A stretch of DNA of 64,000 nucleotides. Origin: Diogma glabrata. Its lineage: Eukaryota > Arthropoda > Insecta > Diptera > Cylindrotomidae. Position numbers and translations under genes: made by a program. Below the pieces are notes generated by a model. That model saw nothing but the letters and a program-made list of their open reading frames with translations, ran no database searches and was not told the origin of the DNA. Shown here in pieces: positions 10,750-22,649 of the stretch (the stretch's first letter is position 1; every line of letters begins with the position of its first letter). The stretch is from assembly GCA_963693315.1 (NCBI GenBank), contig OY856186.1, forward strand, positions 71,914,128 through 71,978,127, given 5' to 3'.

Positions 10750-11765
10750 AAACGAATACATAAAAACACGGGACAACCAAAACATGGCTGCAAACTCTGT
10801 CTGCGGACGGTGAAACGTTTGCAGAGCTTAAATCTGACAGTAGCTCTACCTCTTCTCCGGGTGCTGGTCCTTAGGTGATGTCACACATGGCTTTTTAGGA
10901 TTTTAAACGATTTCTGGAAAGTTTTATTCTGATGCAGCTGGTCTATTCTCGAAGAAACACGCTTATGATAGCATTGTAATAGTTGGAAATAAGAGGACGA
11001 GGAAAAATGCCTGGTGTTCAGTGAGGCGAAAATGAGGACTATCTTGAAACTTGCGAACAGGTATCGAAGAGCAGACGACTATCTCTAGTGCTCTCTCTGC
11101 AACAATATCTTCCATGGGCATGAGAACTGTGATGATGGAACAAACTCATCTACCGATCACCCCGGTCTGCAGCAAAAGGTGAGCCTTCGTATAAGTTATA
11201 ATAGGGTTACCTCTGGTGCTGGTTCAAATCCCATACAAAGAGATGACGGGACAATTTAACGCGAGGTCTTGAACCAAAAAGCAGAAAGACTGCGGCTGAT
11301 AATGTTTCAAAGGTTTCATCGAAGTTGACGACAAAAACGGGTCCGAACAAGACTGCATCAAGCTATGCTTGTTCAACAACGCCTGTTTGAAGATATTTTG
11401 AAACAAACAGAAACTCTGCCTACGGTTGGAAAACTGTCGATGGAAGAAGAAAAAGGTTATTTCCTGGCAATTCTTGGTTGTATCACATAGGAAGGAGCAG
11501 GACTTTCAACAATGAAGGGTTTGAGATGGATCTGGCCAAAATCAGGATGCCCGGACATATATCTTCTGAGACGTTCTTGTTGGGTCGTCTCAGACATCAA
11601 ACTGGCTTACAGACTTACTAATGAAGGATCCGGACATCCGGGTTAAGAAATTGACTACGGGTGAAAACTCGATCGACAGAAACATCTAGCATATTCTTTA
11701 CGATGAAGGTAGTTTAAAAGCAAAATTTAAGCAAGGGGCGAAACTTTTCTTCAAAGAAGGTTTAG
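10750..11765 (+). pseudogene. Possible ORF1 relic of a non-LTR element
   Basis: This stretch is less AT-rich than its surroundings, and short disconnected frames read like the ORF1 of R1/Jockey-type elements, for example a MDLAKIRMPGHISSETFLLGRL-like run near 11525. No zinc knuckle can be assigned. The main support is position: it is directly upstream, apart from the mariner insertion, of the ORF2 relic at 13270-14640 on the same strand. This is an inference with low certainty. Confidence 0.3.
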
Positions 11766-11767
11766 TA

Positions 11768-13052
11768 CAGGGTGGACCAAAGTGCAAAAGTCGCCCAGGG
11801 GGTATAGAAATTTAATAACTTTTTCGTTTATATATTTTTTACTTTTTTTTCATATTATATAAATAACGCCTGGAAAATAAATAATGGAGAGATTCACAAC
11901 TAAACAAAGAACCAGAATAATAGAATTTTATTATTTAAATCAGCGATCAATTATTTTAACGTAAAGAGCAGTTCGTCGACATTTTAACGTCAGAATTTCG
12001 CCCTCTGAAGTAATATTTGTTGCTTAGTTCATCGTCACCACCAACATGGTACCATAAAAGGTTTCCCTCGAACTGGTAGACCACGTTTAATTCGCACTGC
12101 GCAAAATATTGATTGTGTAGAGCAAAGTGTTAACTAAACACCAGAAATATCTACCAGAAGGCGTTCTGTTCAGCTAGAAATGGCTCGTACGTCACTACGG
12201 CGCATTTTAAAAAAAGTTTTACTGTTATTCCCATAAAACCCGCACATCATCAGCAACGTCAAAATTTTGCAGTTAAATTTCAACAGTTGACCAGAAATGG
12301 AATCAACTTTATTGAAAATCTGATAATGAGTGATGAAGCTCATTTTCATTTGAATTGTTAATAAGCAGAACTGTAGGTTTTGGGGTTCTGAAAATCCAAG
12401 AGCCATTCATCAAAACCAAATGCACCCCATTAGGTGTACAGTATGGTGTGGCATTACATCTGAAAATATCATTGGGCCTTTTTTCTTCGAAAATGAAGAT
12501 GGAAGTGCTGAAACCGTAAATGAAGAACGGTATCGGTTTATTATAGAACATTTTTTACGTCCTGCTTTTGAAAACAGATCTGAGATGTGGTTTCAGCAGG
12601 ATAGAGCCACTGCCCACACTGCCCGAGACACAATGGCACTTTTAAGTCAAATTTTCGGAGAGCGAATGATTTTCAAAAACTCGGAAATTAAGAGGCCAGC
12701 CGGGTTCGCCAGAACTGTCTGCACCAGACTATTTTCTTTGGGGTTATTTGAAAATAGCGATTATACAAGCGTGAACAAGCCCGAGATAATCCTTGAACTC
12801 AGGGCCAATATTGTTACATAAATTCGAGTGCTATTGCCATAAGTTTTGAAAGATGTAAAAATGCTCTAAAACGAGCTCATCATTGCGAAGCTGAAAAAAG
12901 GGGTCATTTAAGTGACATTATTTTCCATACTTAGTGTAAAAAAATTTCCATTTTGTATTTTTTATAATCTGAAAAAAAAAAAAAAAGAAAAAAATATATA
13001 AACGAAAAGGTTATTAAATTTTTAAACCTCACGGTGACTTTGGCCCACCCTG
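11768..13052 (+). mobile_element. Full-length mariner-type element, inactive
   Basis: Inverted termini start CAGGGTGG(A/G)CCAAAGT, share about 70 bp with scattered differences and end CCACCCTG. The target is TA, duplicated at 11766-11767 and 13053-13054. The 1285-bp length is typical for mariner. It contains a transposase relic in the same orientation. It inserted into an older non-LTR relic. Confidence 0.93.
11884..12934 (+). pseudogene. Mariner transposase pseudogene
   Basis: The frame begins with MERFTTKQRTRIIEFYY, matching the start of insect mariner-like transposases, and stops within about 20 codons. Later pieces in shifting frames include SDEAHFHLN (first catalytic Asp), the best-preserved run at 12420-12821 with VWCGI, a GPFFFENEDG stretch and FQQDRATAHTARDTM (second catalytic Asp), and a final KRGHLSDIIFHT ending at the TAG 12932-12934. 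The position of the third catalytic Asp is destroyed by a frameshift around 12690-12740. An active enzyme would hold a helix-turn-helix DNA-binding region and a DDD/E catalytic domain and act in cut-and-paste transposition at TA sites. This copy cannot. Confidence 0.9.
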
Positions 13053-13269
13053 TAGATGTAAATTTTATTGAATCGGGTCTGAAGACATAAACAACAACCA
13101 CTGTTATTATTTTGCATAGACATAGTTTGAATTTCGACAAATCAATCTGCAATATAGCACAATTGAGTCATTTAATTTCATGACTTCACTTGGTTAAAAT
13201 TTGCATGCCAAAATACCCATAACTCAGGCGCCCTACATCATTAAATACGAACTGGGGATTAAATATGGC

Positions 13270-14640
13270 TAGGGGAAGTACCAATATCAGAAGGAGAGGT
13301 CAGTCCCTTTTAGAACTTAGCTACGACTAGTTTTGAAATACCGAATTCTAGAGGTAAGCACACTTTTGTTAATTCCTGAAAGAAAAAACCATAGGCCTTA
13401 CTCCAGGTTTGTTCTAGAAGACGCCATGAACCGAAGAGAGTTTGCGCAAAAAAATCTATGAGCGGTCATAGATATATTGATTTTCTAGTAAAGGCTCCCA
13501 GTAAAGAATAACATTTAACGGAATCCACAATAAACGAATTGAGTACGCTGCAGGAGCTTTATAGTGGATAAACGGAAGAGTGCAAGTATGTCTAAAGACT
13601 AGACTAGGAGTTTGTGACAAGAAACGAGGAAACGTTGAGACACAAGGCAGTTTGATGGAACAAAAACCTTGACAAACTAAGACAAAGGTCTAAGAAACAT
13701 ATGAACAGAGCTCTGAAAACTTGCGATGAAACCGATTGGCTCTGTACAGTGAAGCAAGAAAACTTTTCAAAAAGCTTATTCGTAAATCAAAGAAAAGATC
13801 TTACGAAAAGTACTGTAAATCGATTGATGCCATCACAGAGGGTACTGCACTAATGAGGCTTCGCTAGCGAAACTGGACAATCTAAGATTTTCTTTTAAGG
13901 AAGGAAGCTATATAGCATTCCTTCAACAAGCTTATCGTGGCTGCGTATTTGGCGATAACCCTCAGAAGGCAGCCACGGAAAAAAGTAAAAAACAAAACCG
14001 AATGGATCATGGTAAAAATAATTGTTTCGTCGGGCTTCTATTTTGAACTATCAGCTCCTTCGAGTTATACAAATCTCCAGGTCTTGGCGTGATTTAGCCA
14101 ATTATAACAAAACGTAATGTAACTTCGTGGCCTGCATAGCTTTGTTTCCACAGGCCTAGAGAAACGTGATGGTCTTATTTATCCAAAAACCAGGATAAAT
14201 TAACTGTTGCGAGGCGAAAAACTTAAAACTGATCTTTCTTTCCTTACTTTCTAAAGTCTTTAGAGAGGCTGATCGACTTGCATATTAGAAACTTCTCTCT
14301 GAATGAAAATCCGCTAAGCAATAGGCAACACGCTTATAAAGCAAAAAAGTTTACTGACAGAATCCTTTCAGAAGTAGTCTCTGACATTGAAGAGAATATC
14401 TCCAAAAAGGCAACCACTCTTTGCGCTTTTCATGACATAGGAGATGTTTTCGACAACTTTTAAAACACTCCTTACAGGAGCGGAAAAGTATGAAGTGAAT
14501 AAAATTCTCCTAAGGTGGATAAAACGGGCGTTGGAAAACCGATGTCTGTTTATTTAAACGAAGGACAAGAGCATAATACGGGTAGGTGTGAAGCGAGAAG
14601 ATCCCCAAAGGGTCTTGAATAAATGAAATTTTGAAGGACT
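13270..14640 (+). pseudogene. Jockey/R1-like non-LTR ORF2 relic
   Basis: Pieces in order on the plus strand match ORF2 of the Jockey/R1 group. Near 13330 there is an endonuclease C-terminal stretch (NSRGKHTFVNS). From 13650 the linker reads WNKNLDKLRQRSKKHMNRAL. From about 14260 to 14463 comes the start of the reverse transcriptase, with SNRQHAYKAKKFTDRILSE and a CAFHDIGDVFDNF motif where the family has A-F-L-D-I-x-GAFDN. The D in this motif is retained but neighbouring residues are changed. A degenerate GCPQGG-like position lies near 14600. Stops and frameshifts are frequent, and the catalytic YADD box is missing because the copy ends first. Confidence 0.75.
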
Positions 14641-14659
14641 AAACGAGCATAGAAATATA

Positions 14660-16150
14660 GTAATATCCGCCGAGTATATTCTTTGCACTGCACCAAACTA
14701 AAAAATTTACTACTTTACACCAAATTTTACACTGCACCAAACTAGAAATAGATGTATTCAATTTCTATTTTTGGTAATCAAAAAATTTATTTAGTCATAA
14801 CAGGTAAGACCAATTTTAATTGTTGGGTATTTATATTAGACATTGAGCTTCTTGGATGAATTCTTCGTAGACGAATTTTTCGTCGTTTAATCTAACTCTT
14901 GCAAACAGAAAAAAAAACTTCTTTCATTTTAATATTAACTAAATAAATTTAAATCATGTTTATTGTTTATATATTATAAATAGTAACAATGATTTAATCT
15001 TCAAAATTTTATCATTTAAGAAGAACTATGGAGCCGTCACGTATATGGGAACGATGATTTTTTTTCTCCCGTAAACTTGAAATTTTTATTTAATAATTCA
15101 TTTTCGACATCTAATCAATAATTAATTTATTCAACTTTTTTTTTGTTTGTTAATTTATTCTTAGAATTAAAATGCTTCCACGAAAAAGTGATAAAAACAA
15201 TAAACAAAATAGATTGAAACAAACAACAAGCATCCATATTTTCCGTTAATTTGAAATTTTAACGCCAACTTAAAAGCGGTTTCATAATTCAAAATTCTAT
15301 AAAATAAAAATAGCTTATTCACACAAAAGAAAATAAATGAGCTGTTGTTAACAATACATATAATAGCAATTAAAAGCTTCCAATGAAATTTAAGAAAATA
15401 TAATAAGAAAAAGTAAATTTTAAAAGATTTGTATTACAACAACAACAAAACTTAAAGAGAGAGATTTTAAGATTTACCATACGTAGAATTGTTTATTTTT
15501 TTTCTTATTTGAGTACGAGCATTTCTTACTACGATTATTATTGTTTTCTTTAGAATTCTTTAACATTAAAAAAACTTGTTTTGGTTTTTCAAATTATATT
15601 TGTATACCAATGTATTGAAATTTGATAAATTGTTTTACAAGTTTTTTAACACAATAACAATAAGTAAATTCTCGCGAAAAAAACGTTAAAAAATAAATAG
15701 CAAACTCAGCGTAGAGAGTATATGTACATATTTTTTAGCGAATAATATTTGTTAGTGGTTAAACAATATATTTTAATTAAAGTGTTTTTTTTTGTTTTTA
15801 ATTAAATAAACGCCCTAGTGTTAATGTAGTTTTAATTATGATGATCTCAAACTTGTTTTAAAATGGGGATGTAAAACAAACAGTTTCGCTCTTTACTTTT
15901 AAGTCATTAATCACTGCTGACTTATTGTAGAATTTTATATGTTCAACTGTCAAGTCGTTATTTTCGTCAAAATACTCCATCGTTTGTATAACTTCGGATG
16001 CCAAACGTGATGGCTGAAAAAACTATTCTGATACTTTGGAATAATCAGTGAGAATTAAAATAATTTGATCGACCACGTCTGTTTGAAGATATACTGCAAC
16101 AAACAGGAACTCACTCTATACATTTGATAGGGAATCGATAAAGCAATAAA
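14660..16150. other. AT-rich stretch without recognisable features
   Basis: This is very AT-rich DNA with short homopolymers and CAA-type microsatellite (near 15440). I see no frame, RNA gene or terminal repeat in it. Confidence 0.5.
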
Positions 16151-16290
16151 AACTTGATTTACAATGGGAGAAATTGTGATTAGTTAAACTCAAATAACTG
16201 GATGAATAATAGGAATTTTTCAATTCTGAAACCAGTTTTGGAATCTTCTAATTAAACCTTACATGTTTTAATCAGAAAAAATTTTACGTG

Positions 16291-16380
16291 TTTCGTGGCG
16301 GTATCGAACCCCATTCATCAGTAACACAAAGTCGATGCCTTGTGTTATACACGTTTTATCAACTGAGCCATTCAATTGAC
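16291..16380 (-). other. tRNA-like module, copy 1 of the 16-kb family
   Basis: On the minus strand, TGGCTCAGTTG (16360-16370) fits the pol III A box and GGTTCGATACC (16300-16310) fits the B box. Between them is a strong AACACAA/TTGTGTT stem with a 10-base loop where the anticodon arm would be. The loop is too long for a working tRNA, so this is tRNA-derived, as in the head of a SINE. Confidence 0.65.
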
Positions 16381-16821
16381 ATGTTTTATGGAAATTTTAG
16401 TTAGTGAATGGAAACGTCATCAACAATTACAATGAAGTTAACAATTTCACAAAGATTGACGACCTAACGACATGATATATTCAATTAATTATTTCTAATT
16501 AATTATCTATCTAATTTTTATAGAGTTATTTCGATTAATTCTCAAGACGCTACTATTCCATTAAGTTTGGTAAGTTAATGATATCCATTATTTTACGTAC
16601 ACATTCTCAATGTGGTAGAATCATTACAATTAGTTGTTATTAAACTAATCTGAAAACCAATCTAATATGATCTAGGCGATCGGGAGGTTATTTCGTATGG
16701 GAGAAATTGTGAATAGTTAAACTCAAATAACTGGATGAATAATAGGAATTTTTCAATTCTGAAACCAGTTTTAGAATCGTCTAATTAAACCTTACATGTT
16801 TTAATCAGAAAAATTTTACGT

Positions 16822-16912
16822 GTTTCGTGGCGGTATCGAACCCCATTCATCAGTAACACAAATTCGATACCTTGTGTTATACACGTTTTATCAACTGAGC
16901 CATTCAATTGAC
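16822..16912 (-). other. tRNA-like module, copy 2 of the 16-kb family
   Basis: This is a near-identical copy with the A box at 16892-16902 and the B box at 16832-16842. A base change in the anticodon-arm stem and loop distinguishes it from copy 1, while both promoter boxes are unchanged. Confidence 0.65.
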
Positions 16913-17354
16913 ATGTTTTATGGAAATTTTAGTTAGTGAATTGAAACGTCATCAAACAATTTCACAAAGATTGCCGACCTAACGACATGATATATTCAAT
17001 TAATTATTTCTAATTAATTATCTATCTAATTTTATAGAAATAAAATTTTTTCTGATTAAAACATGCAAGGTTTAATTAGAAGATTCCAAAACTGGTTTCA
17101 GAATTGAAAAATTCCTATTATTCATCCAGTTATTTGAGTTTAACTATTCACAATTTTTCCCATACGAAATAACCCCCCGATCGCCTAGATCATATTAGAT
17201 TGGTTTTCAGATTAGTTGAATAACAACTAATTGTAATGATTCTACCACATTGAGAATGTGTACGTAAAATAATGGATATCATTAACTTACCAAACTTAAT
17301 GGAATAGTAGCGTCTTGAGAATTAATCGAAATAACTCTATATTGATTTACAATG

Positions 17355-18625
17355 TTTAAACTACTTCTAATTGAACTAGTTGATTCTAGGTTACATTCTC
17401 ACTTGAGAAGGAGCAGAATTACTTTCAGCAATGACGACATCTGAAAAGAATCTGAACTCCGGGTCATAAACAAACCCTAGACGACTATATTGGAGGTTTT
17501 GGGCGGCAAAATGAATTAAACACTTCCACATGTGAGATCCCGACATGCGTGGGTAAACAATTGGCTTAAAATAAAACCCCAATCTATGAGTAGGTCATAT
17601 AACTTCATAGTCTCACTGACTAAAACACAAACTATTTGAGTACTCCATAAAAGTCTGAAACTTACGTAATAAAGCGTCGTTGACAAAAACAGAACTTGCA
17701 TAGCATCACATGCACGTTTTCATATACTTACTTACAATACTTATTATCGCTGCCTATCTTAGGCGCGATTTCATTATTATTCGCCAACGCAGCATTGGTG
17801 CGTTTATTCACACGAAATTGTCTGAAAAAAGAGGGATCTTCCGCGTTTGGATTATTTCGATACTATTCATTTGAAATTCAAAGCAGATCATAATTTTGTG
17901 AACTGCCCACAAAATGGGTTAGTGGAACAAAAACCTTGATAAACTAAGACAAATGTCTAGGAAACATCTGAACAGAGCTTAGAAAATTCGTGATTAAGCC
18001 GATTGATCTCTATACAGTAAAGCAAGGAAAGAGACTGGATAATCGAAGATTTGTAACGACCAATAAAAATCTGATCAACAAAACAAACTCTGACTAAAAA
18101 AACAAATACTCTCCAAATTAATCAAAAAATACCTTCATTCCGTAATATAAACAACTTAAGATCATTTCATTAATAATATCTGACCATATACAACATTTTA
18201 CTGTATAACTAAATTTATATTTTAGTTTATCTTTCATTCGAACTCAATTAACGGATCTTATATTTCGGTGTAATCAATTGTTGTTTTATTTTATTTTTTT
18301 TAATGAGAAACAAATATATTTTTTTTTGTTGAACAGATAAGAAAAGAGAGTATATTGATTCTGTGCAGATCTTGCTATCATTAATAGGGTACTTCATTTA
18401 GTGATGCTTGAACTTAAATTTGTTCGCAATATTAATAATTGATTGAATTTTGAAGGACCTTATTGTTATGATTTGATGGAGTGAGATGGTTTGTTTGAAT
18501 AACTTTTTTCTGGCTATTTCATTTGTTTTTTCTTATACGGCAGATTTCCAACGTATGGGATAATTTTTGTTGTTGAATTGACTAAGAAAACTAAAGCGTC
18601 AGAGATAAATAGAAAGCCATTTTAA
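17355..18625. other. Mostly unassigned stretch with one short non-LTR fragment
   Basis: Apart from the fragment at 17918-18035, no feature is recognised. Short open frames at 17391-17893 match nothing I know and do not continue. Confidence 0.4.
17918..18035 (+). pseudogene. Fragment of the non-LTR ORF2 linker
   Basis: About 115 bp reads WNKNLDKLRQMSRKHLNRA and closely matches the linker of the relic at 13650-13765. It is a second, shorter copy of the same Jockey/R1-like family. Stops interrupt it, and neighbouring parts of the element are not visible. Confidence 0.7.
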
Positions 18626-18639
18626 AAGATCAAGTTGTT

Positions 18640-19300
18640 TTTTTTTATAAAATGTGTTGTTGTGTTGTGCATTACAATATGTGTCACAACAGCACATAAA
18701 AAGCTTTTAAGACTAAGGTCCCACAACAACATACGCTCTAAGGTTGTTAATGGACGCAAATCTTCTTTTTTGTTTTTGTATTTTTTTAATATTTTTTTGT
18801 TAAATAATGGATTACTAAACAATAAATCCTATCACATAAGAAATATGACATAGGCTAATATTTCGTGATAGGATAGGGAAAATAAAAATAAAATTAGAGA
18901 TAAAAAGCAAATTTGTTTTACAAATTTGCAGGAGCAAAACTAAAATGGGTTTGCCAATAGTCCAACTAATGGCATAATCCTTGATTATGGGACGCAGTAT
19001 CTTTCACAATGATCAAAGATCAGATATAAAGTTATATGGAGGCTGCTTTTTTCGAGCAAGCTACAGCGTGCCATCATCAAGGAATATTCATTAGCTAAGA
19101 TTGAGTGCTACCGTTGACTGAATACAGTTCATCCGCCCGTACCCCTATGATATCACCTTGGATAGTGATATATCACTGCTTTTGCCAGCGGTATGTGATA
19201 TCTCACGTTAACTCGTATGCCAATAGTAGAGACTGGAGTACACGGGGTTGTCACACCCGTGAATCAAAAAATAGAAAAAAATTAACAAATCAGTAAAAAC
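18640..19300 (+). repeat. 0.67-kb dispersed repeat, copy 1
   Basis: This copy matches, in inverse orientation, the copy at 62660-63320 over its whole length. The 62-kb copy ends in a poly(A)-like run where this one starts with a T run. Several internal inverted repeats stand out: an ATCCTATCAC/GTGATAGGAT pair about 40 bp apart, and short GATATCAC palindromes near 19150. The two copies differ by scattered substitutions and small indels. No long frame is conserved. It may be a SINE-like or inverted-repeat element, but class is not established. Confidence 0.75.
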
Positions 19301-19533
19301 TCATCCCTCCTGCGTATACGTTGTGTAAAACCAAATTGATTCAAATTGTTAGTTAAGTTTTAAGTTTTAACTTTGACATTATGATATTAGTTAATTAAAT
19401 TTGAATTAGTTTTTTTTTGTCCAAAGAACACTCATGGCATTAACATATAAAATTATAAAATGTGCAATATTTTTTGGTTTCGAACGAAATTAAGGTTGAA
19501 ATTAACAACAGGAAAAAAACATTGTTTAATATA

Positions 19534-21342
19534 TAGTAAAAATCCCTAATAACGGAAATCCTTTTAAGCGGAAAATCCACGTACACGGAAAAAATGTTCC
19601 CTTCAAAATATTTTAATACATTTCGTTCCACTTTTGACGGAAACTCTCGGTTAACGGAAGGGATTTTTTTTTGTGTCTTACGAATCAATTTTCTTTCAAA
19701 TGTCACTTCTTTTAAGCGGAATTATTTTTGGAAACTAACTTAAAGTAAGTAAAATGTCAAAAAATACGTTTGTTTTTATTTAAAGGTTTTTATAGCTTTT
19801 ATGTTCCATAAAAGAACATAAGCTTTCACAAGTGTTCCTTGGCTTTAATAATTTTATAACTCAATCAATGTTTCTGTTGAGTTTCAGTTTAGACTTAATT
19901 CACGCGATTGTTTTGAATGATCACAGTTTTTCGGTAAATTGAAAAACTGGAATGTTGGTAATTAAAGTTGCTATTAAAAACAAACTTAATTTTCTGGATT
20001 GAATTTTTAAGATTACCATTATATGAATCTATAGTAAACTATTGGGAATTGTAACGCCTCACACATTGTTTTTTTCCTATTCAGCTTATAACTCGCTACA
20101 CATGTCAATTGCAGTTTCTTTACGGAACTTGGGCTTTGGTTTGGGAACAGTCTAAATTTTGTCATTATTAAGATTGTCAAATTCCGGTCATATTATTTGG
20201 TTTTTAGGTCATGTGAACCGAAGATTTTTTGCTATGGGAAGAACTTAGAGTGCTTGGAGTGCTTGTTTGTTTTACAATTTGGTGTTGGAGTATATAAAAG
20301 ATTACTTGTAAGAAAGTCCTTAAAACGCTAGAGCATATTTAAGAAAAAGGTTTTAAATGTAAATTGACTTTCCAGGTTTAATTGAAAAAAAAGTCAGCCC
20401 GGATCACTTGAGGGATGTTCGTGGGAATAATCAAATGATTTTGATGTTAAAATCTACAAAGTGTTAAACCCTCCATGTTATTATTTTCAAGAGTTTGATT
20501 GTGTGTTTGTCAGGTTTATGTACTAGTCGTTTTACGTATCATCATATGCTTTGCAAACAACCAGTTTATTGTTGGTTATACATAGCACAAGCAAAAGGAT
20601 TACTAATACTCTTTCGAATAATATGTCGTTGCAGCCTCGATTAAACAACAAATTCAAACTTTTTGCAGAAATTAGTAATTCTAAACCTAATTTTCGTACC
20701 TAATAACCTCAAGCCTCGAGTAAAATGGAAATATAAAACTAGGTTACTTTATCCAGCATCAAATTAACTTATAAATCATTAGATATTTAAAGATATAACT
20801 TTAAAGATTTGGCGAACTTTAAAGCCGTTTAAATATTTATGTATGCAAAGTTATTTGCACATGAATCCGTTTGAACAGTTCTTTGACAACCATATTGTAA
20901 AGCGGAGCGTACACAACATCGCTTACATTTACTAATACAGACATCTGCAACCTGTAGTGGTTTGTTGTCAAGATAGAAGCAATTAACCAAATAAGCTATC
21001 AGCGTCGGTAGGCGGTGTGAATAAGCTACATAAAACCACAATGTTCAAAGCAATTTTAACAATTTAATTTTGCCACCAACTTATGGTTTTGCACAAAACT
21101 TAGATTAAACTTAATAATAGTCTTAAGATACTTGATTAGTATTGTTTTCTCACTGTGGGAGGAAAATTCCTCTCTGCTCCCTAAGGAGAAAGAAACAATC
21201 CTTGCCCGCAAATAGGAAACCTGCGTTACACTTTATATTCAAAACGGGCAGTAAAAGATTATATACTCCTAAATAACGGAAACTCTCGAGAGACGGAAAA
21301 AAATTGACTCCCTTGAGATTCCGTCTTTTGGGATTTTTACTG
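19534..21342. mobile_element. Pogo/Tigger-like element without a recognisable transposase
   Basis: The left end reads TAGTAAAAATCCCTAATAACGG and the right end, inverted, reads CAGTAAAAATCCCAAAAGACGG. A TA dinucleotide borders each end (19532-19533 and 21343-21344). These termini and further CGGAAA motifs just inside (19550-19650 and 21280-21330) fit pogo/Tigger elements of the Tc1/mariner superfamily. The 1.8-kb interior has no transposase I can recognise; the 70-codon frame on the minus strand at 20829-21041 resembles nothing known to me. It is probably non-autonomous or heavily decayed. Confidence 0.7.
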
Positions 21343-21647
21343 TATAACTGTTCATAAAATTAAAACACAAAAACATTTATTTTCAGTGAAGCAGCAAATT
21401 TGTGAATTACTTCGGTCTGAAAGACCTAAGTATTGCATTCATGAGCCAAAAGTGAAATTCTGACCCCCCCATTCTGACCCCCACTTTTTTGGCGTTTCTC
21501 GACATTTTAGGACCTACTGATTCTAAAAAAGCAAAAAAAAAATGTATGCCTGTCTGCCGGCCGTCACAACCTACGAAATCTAAAAAACCGCTGGACGGAT
21601 TTCAAATTTTTTTCTAAAAATAGGTTTACTCAATGGGAAGAGCCGAA

Positions 21648-22497
21648 ATTTTATTTTATTTTAAGACGATTACAAGACGGATTACAATCCAATTTATGCA
21701 ATATGTATAATTTAATTTTTTGTTATATATTAGTTAGTTTTAATATTATATTGTTACTATTATTACTATTTGTTTTTTATCTTTTTTACCTTGTTTTGTT
21801 TATTTAATTTTATTCTGTTTAGTAAATTTCTTATTATATATTGGTTAGTTTATATCTGTTATGCATATTGATTAATTATATTTTGTTATTGTTATAGTTT
21901 TTTTTTTTTTTTGCCTTTTTTTTTTTTTTTTTGCTTTTATATTTTATTCTATTATATATTATTTTATACTATTTTAAATTATCAAATGAATCATAGTATG
22001 GGTGAAGGAATGAGGACTTGGTTGGTCAACAAGCTTATTTTTTTAAAATCATTTAATTTTGCTATATTAAAAATATCAATTTCGATGAATTTATTGCACT
22101 GCGTCATTAATCTATTTGATATACTAAAAAATTTGAAATTAGATTTACTGGCAGAAACATAAAAAGTTTTGGATATCCTGTTGTTACGACAAGGAACATT
22201 GAAATTGAATTTTGATAACAATTCAGAACAGTCAATTAGTGAATTGAATAGCTTGTATACAAAGATCAAATCAAAACGGGTTCTTCTTACAATGAATTTT
22301 TCCAGCTCTAAGTACTCCAAGTAAACTTGATAGTTAAAATTGTATGAGATGCCATGCAGAAAGCCACGATAAAATAAGTATCTGACAAACTTTTTTTGAA
22401 TTCGTTCAAGTAGTGCAATATATTTTGCGTGATAAGGAAACCAAATAAGGGAGCCAAAGTCAAAATGACATCGAACTAAACTCTTGTATAACAACAG
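21648..22497 (-). mobile_element. 5'-truncated non-LTR element inserted in family F repeat
   Basis: The fragment runs on the minus strand from 22497 down to an (AAAAT)n-like 3' tail at 21648-21663. It carries the C-terminal part of an ORF2 and a 3' UTR with long A runs (plus-strand T runs at 21899-21935). Family F sequence continues on both sides, which fixes the limits to within a few bases. Confidence 0.7.
21991..22494 (-). pseudogene. C-terminal part of a non-LTR reverse transcriptase
   Basis: The 167-codon open frame begins MLYKSLVRCHFDFGSLIWFP and continues with an ERIQKKFVRYLFYRG stretch. This is the post-RT thumb and C-terminal region shared by Jockey-, CR1- and I-like ORF2 proteins (typically LY-x-SLV-x-S-x-L-E-Y-G-S-x-I-W, then E-x-x-Q-K-x-F). 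No stop interrupts it, so this insertion is younger than most relics here. Catalytic RT motifs would lie upstream and are absent because of 5' truncation. The clade cannot be settled from this part. Confidence 0.75.
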
Positions 22498-22649
22498 AAT
22501 AGTGCGGAGAGAATCGTCAAGTGTGTCAAAACAAGGAACTTTGCATATTTTTTGCTTAAAAAACTTTCATTTTAAGTGATTACGAGTAGAAAAATTGAAT
22601 TTGGAAAAATCTTGATGGTCGGGATTGGTATGTGAGACCAAAATCTAGA

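Larger units (their letters stand above)
16167..17341. mobile_element. Fold-back element with two tRNA-like modules
   Basis: The 1175-bp unit is flanked by a 13-bp direct repeat, TTGATTTACAATG (16154-16166 and 17342-17354). Inside are two direct copies of one sequence (from about 16167 and 16697, each starting GGGAGAAATTGTG(A/T)), followed from about 17040 by an inverted copy of their outer parts, so the right half folds back on the left. Each direct copy contains a tRNA-like sequence on the minus strand; the inverted arm lacks it. No transposase is encoded. The layout resembles the fold-back array at 26740-29431 and its tRNA-like module is homologous. Superfamily is unassigned. Confidence 0.75.

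Noticed and set aside
12170..12551. Two minus-strand frames of 78-80 codons.
   Set aside because: They are antisense shadows of the mariner transposase relic, which reads clearly on the plus strand.
12420..12821. The 133-codon frame as an intact gene.
   Set aside because: It is only the best-preserved part of a transposase pseudogene whose frame is lost on both sides and whose third catalytic residue is gone.
21911..22162. 83-codon plus-strand frame starting in a poly-T run.
   Set aside because: It lies antisense to the minus-strand LINE frame and begins in its A-rich 3' region.
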